13,107 nucleotides of DNA from Bacteroidales bacterium UBA1769 (lineage in GTDB: Bacteria; Bacteroidota; Bacteroidia; Bacteroidales; UBA932), in the NCBI GenBank assembly GCA_002314725.1, contig DCGV01000075.1, positions 10,429-23,535 on the forward strand, written 5' to 3'. Both the position numbers and the translations under genes were made by a program. Shown piece by piece: positions 7,987 through 13,107 of the stretch (the first letter of the stretch is position 1; every line of letters begins with the position of its first letter). The notes beneath the pieces were generated by a model. The model was not told the origin of the DNA. It did no database searches and saw nothing but the letters and a program-made list of their open reading frames with translations.

Positions 7987-8676
7987 ATGAGACGGCTGTT
8001 CAAATTTATCTTCAAGGCAATCTTTTACCTATTTATTTTCTCCATTGCCCAAGTAGTCATCCATAAATGGGTACCAGTTTGGTACACACCTTTAACAATC
8101 AAAAGAAGTATCGAGTATTTTAATGACAACCAATTCAAGAGTCGCAAAAAATGGGTCCCTATCGAGCAGATTTCACAAAATATGATTAAATCAGTTATTG
8201 CCAGTGAGGATAACCTATTTGAAACTCATAATGGATTTGATTGGAAAGAGATTCAAAGAGTGTTAGAATCGGCAAAGAAAGGGAAGAAAATAAGAGGGTG
8301 CAGTACGATATCACAACAGACTGCCAAAAACGTATTCACACTTGGAGACAGAAGTTATTTCAGGAAAGCAGTTGAAGCCTATTATACAGTATTGATAGAG
8401 CTAATTTGGGACAAAAAGAGAATAATGGAGGTCTATCTCAATGTGGCAGAGATGGGAAAAGGCATTTATGGAGCAGAAGCCGCAGCACGATACTGGTATA
8501 ATAAACCTGCATCAAAGCTGACCTTGTATGAATCAGCTGCAATTACTGCTTGTCTTCCAGACCCGATCAAACGTTCACCTTTGAGGGAGACAAAATATAT
8601 GACGACCCGCACAAGTCAGATCGTCAATCTTATTCCGAAACTTTCGTTCGAGTTTTTGAAAGAGTGGGGGTTATGA
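7987..8676 (+). CDS. mtgA: Monofunctional peptidoglycan glycosyltransferase
   Basis: A 229-residue GT51-family enzyme that polymerises lipid II into glycan strands on the outer face of the inner membrane. It has one N-terminal membrane anchor (about residues 4-26, after MRR) and then the catalytic domain: ASEDNLFETHNGFD with catalytic Glu74, GCSTISQQTAKNVF (104-117), and RIMEVYLNVAEMGKGIYGAEAAA with the second glutamate region. There is no transpeptidase domain, and the length is normal for MtgA. I prefer the ATG at 7987, just before the positively charged MRR and the anchor, over an in-frame TTG at 7954 inside lnt, which would add 11 residues. The stop codon TGA overlaps the first unit of the heptad repeat array by two bases. 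Confidence 0.94.
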   Translation: MRRLFKFIFKAIFYLFIFSIAQVVIHKWVPVWYTPLTIKRSIEYFNDNQFKSRKKWVPIEQISQNMIKSVIASEDNLFETHNGFDWKEIQRVLESAKKGKKIRGCSTISQQTAKNVFTLGDRSYFRKAVEAYYTVLIELIWDKKRIMEVYLNVAEMGKGIYGAEAAARYWYNKPASKLTLYESAAITACLPDPIKRSPLRETKYMTTRTSQIVNLIPKLSFEFLKEWGL

Positions 8677-8744
8677 GTCTAGAGTCTAGAGTTGAGAGTC
8701 CAGAGTTGAGAGTCCAGAGTTGAGAGTCCAGAGTTGAGAGTTGA
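8675..8744. repeat. Ten-unit heptad tandem repeat, GAGTYNA type
   Basis: Ten consecutive perfect 7-base units fill the space between the convergent mtgA and galK genes. With A = GAGTCTA, B = GAGTTGA and C = GAGTCCA, the order is A A B C B C B C B B. All units share GAGT and a final A; only positions 5 and 6 vary. B and C alternate as a 14-base higher-order unit repeated three times. The first unit shares GA with the mtgA stop codon. The array ends 12 bases before the galK stop on the opposite strand. No strong hairpin or T-tract is visible, so it is not an evident terminator. Confidence 0.93.
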
Positions 8745-8756
8745 TCTATTTCTAAT

Positions 8757-9911
8757 TCAGCATTGTCTTGCTCCATCTGAAATTTCCACTTCAATTACGC
8801 GTGGATCAATATTGAATTTTGCCGTATACTTTTTCTTTACATCTTCAATGTAAGTATCAGCTTCATTCTCTTTAACAAGTGCAATAACACAACCTCCAAA
8901 ACCACCACCCATCATTCTAGCTCCTAAAACACCGGGGTGTGTATGTGCAACTTCAACAATAAAGTCAAGTTCATCGCAGGAGACGCCATATTGCTTGCTC
9001 AATCCATCATGTGTAGCATATATCTGTTTACCTACTTCTACGAAATCATCCTTTGCCATTGCATCACACGCAGCCATAAGCCTTTTGTTTTCATTGATTA
9101 CAAATGCACAGCGTTTATATGATACAGGATTAATTTCCGATTTGTGAGACTCTAGTTCTTCCATTGTAACATCTCTCAACAATTCTACCTCAGGTCTATA
9201 CTTCTTGATAACTGCAACTCCCTCTTCACACTGAGCTCTGCGTACATTATATTCTGAAGATGCCAATTTATGCTTAACCATAGTATCTATAAGAACGACA
9301 CGGATTCCTTTGGGATTGAAAGGGACTATAGTATACTCTAAACTGCGACAGTCAAGACGCACAACATGACCTTTTTGGCCGAAAAGTGATGCAAATTGAT
9401 CCATGATTCCGCAACGTACACCGATATAGTGATGTTCTGTCATTTGGCCAATCTTTGCCAACTCCTCTTTTGAGAAACCAAGTTTAAAAATCGAGTTCAA
9501 GGCAGTACCGGCACAAGATTCAAGAGCCGCAGAAGATGACATACCAGCTCCTAATGGGACATCTCCGCCAAAAATCGCATCGAAACCTCCGGGATTCCCA
9601 CCAAGTTCTTTCATCTCTTCTATAACGCCGTAGAAGTAGCAGGCCCACATCCTTTCGGGCTTTTCACCACCTATATTAAAGGAACATTTTTCGTAATCTT
9701 TATCTATTGCTACCAGATTAACAGTATCTGAGCTATTAGCTCTGATTGCAATTGTAATAGCCTTATCAATAGAAGCCGGAAGAACGAAACCTCCATTATA
9801 GTCGGTATGTTCACCAATGATATTAATTCTGCCAGGGGCAGTGAAGAATAGAGGTTCAGCACTTCCGAAATATTTGGCAAAACCTTCTTTGAGAATTTGT
9901 GTGTTTATCAT
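8757..9911 (-). CDS. galK: Galactokinase
   Basis: A 384-residue GHMP-family kinase that phosphorylates galactose to galactose-1-phosphate, the first committed step of the Leloir pathway, in the cytoplasm. The galactokinase signature GRINIIGEHTDYN is at 27-39. The ATP loop VPLGAGMSSSAALE follows near 115-130, RCGIMDQFASLFGQKGH contains the catalytic-base Asp171, and GARMMGGGFGGCVIAL is the C-terminal GHMP motif. The length is normal and all key residues are present, so it should be active. No galT, galE, mutarotase or sugar transporter gene is near, so it stands alone here. Heptad repeats lie at both ends, and on its own strand the start codon overlaps the last heptad of its leader. I see no clean TAnnTTTG box upstream, only TACATTTT at 9986-9979. 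Confidence 0.96.
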   Translation of the reverse strand: MINTQILKEGFAKYFGSAEPLFFTAPGRINIIGEHTDYNGGFVLPASIDKAITIAIRANSSDTVNLVAIDKDYEKCSFNIGGEKPERMWACYFYGVIEEMKELGGNPGGFDAIFGGDVPLGAGMSSSAALESCAGTALNSIFKLGFSKEELAKIGQMTEHHYIGVRCGIMDQFASLFGQKGHVVRLDCRSLEYTIVPFNPKGIRVVLIDTMVKHKLASSEYNVRRAQCEEGVAVIKKYRPEVELLRDVTMEELESHKSEINPVSYKRCAFVINENKRLMAACDAMAKDDFVEVGKQIYATHDGLSKQYGVSCDELDFIVEVAHTHPGVLGARMMGGGFGGCVIALVKENEADTYIEDVKKKYTAKFNIDPRVIEVEISDGARQC

Positions 9912-9977
9912 GTTGAGAGTCTAATGTTGAGAGTTGAGAGCTATTACTCTAGACTCTAGACTCTGGACTCTGGACTT
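9910..9977. repeat. Second heptad repeat set, direct plus inverted, at the galK 5' end
   Basis: On the plus strand, 9910-9937 reads as four 7-base units (ATGTTGA, GAGTCTA, ATGTTGA, GAGTTGA), followed by a degenerate GAGCTAT. From 9950 the same units appear in reverse complement: TAGACTC, TAGACTC, TGGACTC and a decayed TGGACTT. The direct and inverted halves can pair, for example 9916-9923 with 9950-9957 (8 bp). The set begins inside the galK start codon (CAT at 9909-9911), so it forms the immediate leader of galK. It is the same repeat family as the array at 8675-8744. Confidence 0.85.
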
Positions 9978-10001
9978 AAAAATGTATTACTAGCACCCAT
10001 C

Positions 10002-10068
10002 TTAAAAATATTATTTATGAGAGACGCTCTCCCTTCGTAAATGCGTCTCGAAGAAATAATATTTTTAA
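10002..10068. terminator. Two-part stem-loop between the M13 peptidase gene and galK, probable bidirectional terminator
   Basis: The outer arms are a perfect 15-bp inverted repeat (10002-10016 TTAAAAATATTATTT with 10054-10068). The inner arms are a perfect 7-bp GC-rich repeat (GAGACGC 10021-10027 with GCGTCTC 10043-10049). The two are separated by 4-base internal loops on each side (ATGA and GAAG), with a 15-base apical loop. A-rich and T-rich tracts at the ends give T-runs on either strand. It starts 11 bases downstream of the peptidase stop codon, as expected for a terminator. The symmetric two-helix design is more elaborate than a simple terminator. Confidence 0.6.
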
Positions 10069-10079
10069 TAAAGAGAGGG

Positions 10080-12095
10080 TTACCAAATCACAATTCGTTC
10101 AGATTCTGGTCTAAACATAGGATCGCCTTCTTTAATACCAAATGCATCAAAGAATGTTTGAATGTTTTTCAATGTGACATTGACACGGTTCTCTGCAAGA
10201 GAATGTTCATCTATATTAGTTCTTCTCTCCTTCTCCTGATCGGTAATATTCTGAGCCCATACCTGTGCATATCCAAGATAGAATCGTTGATTACCTGTAA
10301 AACCGTCAATCGGCTCTGGAGTAGTTCCATTTAGAGATTTTTGATATGCATCATATGCGATACGAAGACCGCCCTGGTCTGCTATGTTTTCGCCTAGGCT
10401 GAATTGACCATTTGCAAATGTACCTGGCAGAACTTCAACTTTGTTAAACTGCTCAACAAGAACAGCCGTCTTGGCCTTGAATGCCTCTGCATCAGCTTCA
10501 GTCCACCAATCAGTCATATTACCATCCTTATCGAACAGTCTGCCTTGATCATCAAATCCATGAGTCATTTCGTGGCTGATAACGACTCCGATTGCGCCAT
10601 AGTTAATAGCATCATCAGCATCTCTATTATAGAATGGAGGCATCAAGATAGCCGCCGGGAAGCAGATCTCATTTGCAAGTGGATTGTAATAAGCATTTAC
10701 AGTCTGAGGAGTCATTGCCCAAAGGGTCTTGTCCACTGGCTGACCGACTTTAGACAAATTGTCTTCAGTGTACCATGCATTGGCATTCATTACATTCTGG
10801 AAATAGCTCATAGATGGATCGATCTCCAATGTTGAATAATCTTTCCACTTGTCAGGATAACCAATCTTCACTGTAAATGCAGCCAATTTCTCTTGTGCCT
10901 TGGCCTTCGTCTCGTCGCTCATCCATTCCAGATTAGCAATATGATCACTTAACGAAGCTTTAAGATTTGTTATCATCTCAAGCATTCTCTCTTTGTCCTG
11001 TGCTGAAAAATATTTCTCTACGTACATCTTACCTACTGCCTCACCAAGAAGAGAGTTAGGAACAGACATTGCACGTTTCCAGATTTGATGCTCTTCCTGT
11101 GCTCCAGACATCTGTTTTGAGAAGAATTCGAAAGCTGCTTTTCTAAAGTCATCACTTAGATAACTGCAAGCTGCTCTGACATATTTCGCTGCAAGATACG
11201 CTTTTACATCATTCACATCAGCAGTTGCGAACCATTTGTTCAACTTTTCGAAATACGTATTCTGCATAACGATAAGTTTCTTTTGGTCAGCTATACCAGC
11301 CTTAGCAAGAATTACATCAAGATTAAGGTTAGGATATGCAGCGAACAACTCCTGTGAGCTCATAGGATTGTTCATCTTCTCAAGATTCCTGTTCTCAACA
11401 TTTGACCATTGGTATTCAGCAATTGCATCTTCAACCTTCAATACTGATTCAGACATTGCAGCTGCATTGTCAGCACCGGCCAATGTAAACACCTTCTCAA
11501 GAAAAGCCTTATACCCTGCCTTCAACTCTGCATTCTTTGATTCAAGATAATAATCTCTATTACCCATACCAAGACCAGACTGCTCAAAATACAGAATATT
11601 CATCTTGCTGTCATTAAGGTCAGCATCCACATAGAAACTATAGAAAGGATTTGATACATTGATAATTTGAAAGGCTATTTCGTTCAAAATACCATCTTTG
11701 TCGTTGATGGATAGGATTTCATTGAAGTGTTCGACGATTGGAGCTGCGCCTTCATTGTTCAATCTGATAGAATCCAAACCCATTTTGTACAAATCAACGA
11801 TTTTTTGCTCAACAGTACCCTTTTCAGGATTCAGGTTGCTCATCTCCTTGAAGAGTTCATTGATTTGGATTTGATTATTCTCGTCCAATACGTTGAATGA
11901 GCCATACGACGCATATTCAGGTTTAAGAGGATTCAATTTTTGCCATCCACCCGTTGCATATTGATAAAAATCAGCACTCGCAAGCACTGTAGTGTCTAAG
12001 TTTGACAATGAGAAAGCAGGAACCTTCTCGTTCTCTTTGTTGCTACATCCCATAATAAGTAATGCAGTTGTTAATGTTAATAGTGTACGTTTCAT
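10080..12095 (-). CDS. pepO: M13-family (neprilysin/PepO-like) zinc metallopeptidase, lipoprotein
   Basis: A 671-residue secreted zinc endopeptidase of family M13. The zinc site is HEMTH at 508-512 (His508, Glu509, His512) with the third ligand Glu569 in SLGENIADQGG. NAYYNPLANEICFPAAIL, which binds the substrate backbone in this family, precedes it, and the chain ends ESERIVIW as M13 proteins do. I chose the ATG at 12095-12093, which gives MKRTLLTLTTALLIMGC, a signal peptide with a lipobox ending at Cys17. An upstream in-frame ATG at 12179 would place 28 unsuitable residues before the signal and run through the promoter box. Cys17 is followed by SNKENEK, charged residues that might act as a Bacteroidota surface-export signal (inference). 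It is probably tethered to the outer membrane and cleaves peptides outside the cell or in the periplasm. The symbol is by family only. Confidence 0.93.
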   Translation of the reverse strand: MKRTLLTLTTALLIMGCSNKENEKVPAFSLSNLDTTVLASADFYQYATGGWQKLNPLKPEYASYGSFNVLDENNQIQINELFKEMSNLNPEKGTVEQKIVDLYKMGLDSIRLNNEGAAPIVEHFNEILSINDKDGILNEIAFQIINVSNPFYSFYVDADLNDSKMNILYFEQSGLGMGNRDYYLESKNAELKAGYKAFLEKVFTLAGADNAAAMSESVLKVEDAIAEYQWSNVENRNLEKMNNPMSSQELFAAYPNLNLDVILAKAGIADQKKLIVMQNTYFEKLNKWFATADVNDVKAYLAAKYVRAACSYLSDDFRKAAFEFFSKQMSGAQEEHQIWKRAMSVPNSLLGEAVGKMYVEKYFSAQDKERMLEMITNLKASLSDHIANLEWMSDETKAKAQEKLAAFTVKIGYPDKWKDYSTLEIDPSMSYFQNVMNANAWYTEDNLSKVGQPVDKTLWAMTPQTVNAYYNPLANEICFPAAILMPPFYNRDADDAINYGAIGVVISHEMTHGFDDQGRLFDKDGNMTDWWTEADAEAFKAKTAVLVEQFNKVEVLPGTFANGQFSLGENIADQGGLRIAYDAYQKSLNGTTPEPIDGFTGNQRFYLGYAQVWAQNITDQEKERRTNIDEHSLAENRVNVTLKNIQTFFDAFGIKEGDPMFRPESERIVIW

Positions 12096-12122
12096 TTTAA
12101 TATCGAATACCAATTCGCTATG

Positions 12123-12130
12123 CAAAAATA
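12123..12130 (-). promoter_or_regulatory. -7 box for the M13 peptidase gene
   Basis: On the minus strand 12130-12123 reads TATTTTTG, a TAnnTTTG match, 27 bases upstream of the chosen ATG. No TTG is visible at the usual -33 spacing. The box supports the start at 12095, because the longer reading frame would begin upstream of it. Confidence 0.5.
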
Positions 12131-12135
12131 AGTTG

Positions 12136-12143
12136 TATCTTTG
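12136..12143 (+). promoter_or_regulatory. -7 box for the cation transporter gene
   Basis: TATCTTTG matches TAnnTTTG and lies 27 bases before the ATG at 12171. A weak TTCG at 12114-12117 sits 18 bases upstream in place of the -33 TTTG. It is the same octamer as the lnt -7 box and lies 5 bases from the oppositely oriented box of the M13 gene. Confidence 0.5.
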
Positions 12144-12170
12144 AAAGTTGTACTTTTTATATACGATATA

Positions 12171-13067
12171 ATGGAACAAACATCACGAGAAAAAAAAATC
12201 TACAGAGTTACTATTCTTGGAAGCATAGTTAATCTATTTCTTCTTTTCTTTAAATTTCTCGCTGGAATATTGGGACATTCTGCGGCCATGATAGCAGATG
12301 CAGTACACTCTCTCAGTGACTTTATTACAGATATTATTGTTATCATATTCGTAAAGATCAGTTCAAAACCTGCTGACAAGAAGCACGAAAACGGACATGG
12401 TAAATATGAGACACTTGCAACATCCATAATAGGTTTCATTTTGGCCGGCATTGGTATCAGCATCGGATACAATGGTATTTCAAAGATTATTGACGTAATC
12501 AACGGTAACAGCATAGAGTCTCCAGGTATTATCGCTCTTATTGCCGCACTTGTAAGTATCTTCTCAAAGGAGGCTATTTTCAGAATAACTAAACGTGTAT
12601 CCAAGGATGTCAATTCTTCGGCCCTTGAAGCTAACGCATGGCACCATAGAAGCGATGCACTATCATCAATAGGCACCGCAATAGGAATCGGAGGTGCCAT
12701 TATTCTTGGGGATAAATGGACAGTTTTGGATCCTATTGCTGCCGTCATAGTCAGTATCTTCATCATAATATCATCCTTTGAGATTATCAGAGAGTCTTTA
12801 GGAGAGCTTTTGGAATCCAGTCTGCCTATTGAAGTGGAGGAAACCATAATTAAAATCGCTGCGGAAGAACCGAATGTGACTGATGTCCACAATATTCACA
12901 CACGTAAAGTCGGGAATAGAATGATGATTGAGATGCATATTCGAATGCCTGATGACATGACTATAAAAATAGCTCATGACCACGCAACAAATATTGAGAA
13001 GAGAATCAAACAACAATTAGGATCCCAAACTCATATAATGTTACACATTGAACCGATAAATGAATGA
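12171..13067 (+). CDS. Cation diffusion facilitator family transporter (probably Zn2+ efflux)
   Basis: A 298-residue inner-membrane proton/metal antiporter of the CDF family. The N-terminal half has the usual membrane segments. Metal-site residues appear as His46 and Asp50 (VHSLSD) in segment 2 and His158 and Asp162 (HHRSDA) in segment 5. An HxxxD pair in both segments is the pattern associated with zinc-type members. HGHGKYE at 75-80 lies at the cytoplasmic end of the segment 2-3 loop. The C-terminal cytoplasmic domain (about 205-298, VTDVHNIHTRKVG to HIMLHIEP) has the histidines of the CDF dimerisation and metal-sensing domain. There is no long His-rich loop. I prefer the ATG at 12171 over a TTG at 12141, which lies inside the -7 box. 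It is transcribed away from the M13 peptidase gene. Metal specificity is inferred. Confidence 0.93.
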   Translation: MEQTSREKKIYRVTILGSIVNLFLLFFKFLAGILGHSAAMIADAVHSLSDFITDIIVIIFVKISSKPADKKHENGHGKYETLATSIIGFILAGIGISIGYNGISKIIDVINGNSIESPGIIALIAALVSIFSKEAIFRITKRVSKDVNSSALEANAWHHRSDALSSIGTAIGIGGAIILGDKWTVLDPIAAVIVSIFIIISSFEIIRESLGELLESSLPIEVEETIIKIAAEEPNVTDVHNIHTRKVGNRMMIEMHIRMPDDMTIKIAHDHATNIEKRIKQQLGSQTHIMLHIEPINE

Positions 13068-13070
13068 TTC

Positions 13071-13092
13071 AACTTTCGTAAGTGCGAAAGTT
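13071..13092. terminator. Perfect 8-bp hairpin after the CDF gene
   Basis: AACTTTCG (13071-13078) and CGAAAGTT (13085-13092) are perfect inverted repeats around a 6-base loop, 3 bases after the transporter stop codon. The position suggests a terminator, but no T-tract follows (ACATATATAG), so it could instead be an operator-like palindrome for a gene beyond the window. Confidence 0.4.
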
Positions 13093-13107
13093 ACATATAT
13101 AGAGGCC

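Noticed and set aside
8675..8744. CRISPR-like array
   Set aside because: The units are 7 bases with no spacers, and no cas genes are present, so it is a simple tandem repeat.
8675..9977. Insertion sequence or transposon carrying galK
   Set aside because: Inverted repeats flank the segment, but there is no transposase and no target-site duplication that I can see. I list it only as a finding to test.
10404..10835. 143-codon open frame on the plus strand inside the M13 peptidase gene
   Set aside because: It lies opposite the conserved zinc-site region, its translation resembles no family, and coding constraint on the other strand explains it.
11236..11550. 104-codon open frame on the plus strand inside the M13 peptidase gene
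   Set aside because: It is antisense to conserved coding sequence and has no motifs or start signals.
12096..12179. Longer M13 peptidase start at 12179
   Set aside because: It would bury the lipoprotein signal peptide 28 residues inside the protein, and its start lies upstream of the TATTTTTG promoter box.
12200..12892. 230-codon open frame on the minus strand opposite the cation transporter gene
   Set aside because: It is wholly antisense to a gene with clear CDF motifs, has no recognisable domain and shows no promoter or ribosome binding site of its own.

Overview
The window looks like chromosomal DNA of a member of Bacteroidota, most likely order Bacteroidales. The base composition is AT-rich. 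The -7 promoter boxes fit the Bacteroides TAnnTTTG type, ribosome binding sites are weak, and the gene families (short IorA, lipoprotein M13 peptidase, Lnt next to MtgA) fit that group. This placement is inference from content; no rRNA or marker gene is present. I found no tRNA, rRNA, CRISPR array, transposase or phage gene, and no gene-free stretch over 300 bases.

Region 1 (1-6297, minus strand) is one tightly packed operon with gaps of 1 to 10 bases. In transcription order it holds a YafV-type omega-amidase, IorA and IorB (indolepyruvate/arylpyruvate oxidoreductase), a PLP aminotransferase, and two different phenylacetate-CoA ligases (PaaK-like), the last cut by the window edge. Together the genes can interconvert arylacetates, arylacetyl-CoAs, arylpyruvates and aromatic amino acids. 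The AMP-forming ligases and the omega-amidase both favour the direction arylacetate to amino acid, with glutamine as a plausible amino donor. This is the most interesting system in the window. IorA here ends without the usual C-terminal ferredoxin domain.

Region 2 (6298-8676, plus strand) starts at a divergent promoter region and carries lnt (apolipoprotein N-acyltransferase) followed closely by mtgA (monofunctional peptidoglycan glycosyltransferase). Both are cell-envelope genes.

Region 3 (8675-10079) holds an isolated galactokinase gene on the minus strand, bracketed by unusual 7-base tandem repeats. Ten perfect heptads lie between mtgA and galK. A second set, partly direct and partly inverted, runs up to the galK start codon. 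An 18-base perfect inverted repeat built from these heptads flanks the gene. A long two-part stem-loop (10002-10068) separates galK from the gene upstream.

Region 4 (10080-13107) holds an M13-family zinc metallopeptidase lipoprotein (minus) and a cation diffusion facilitator (plus). They diverge from a 75-base region with two back-to-back -7 boxes. A small hairpin follows the transporter gene.
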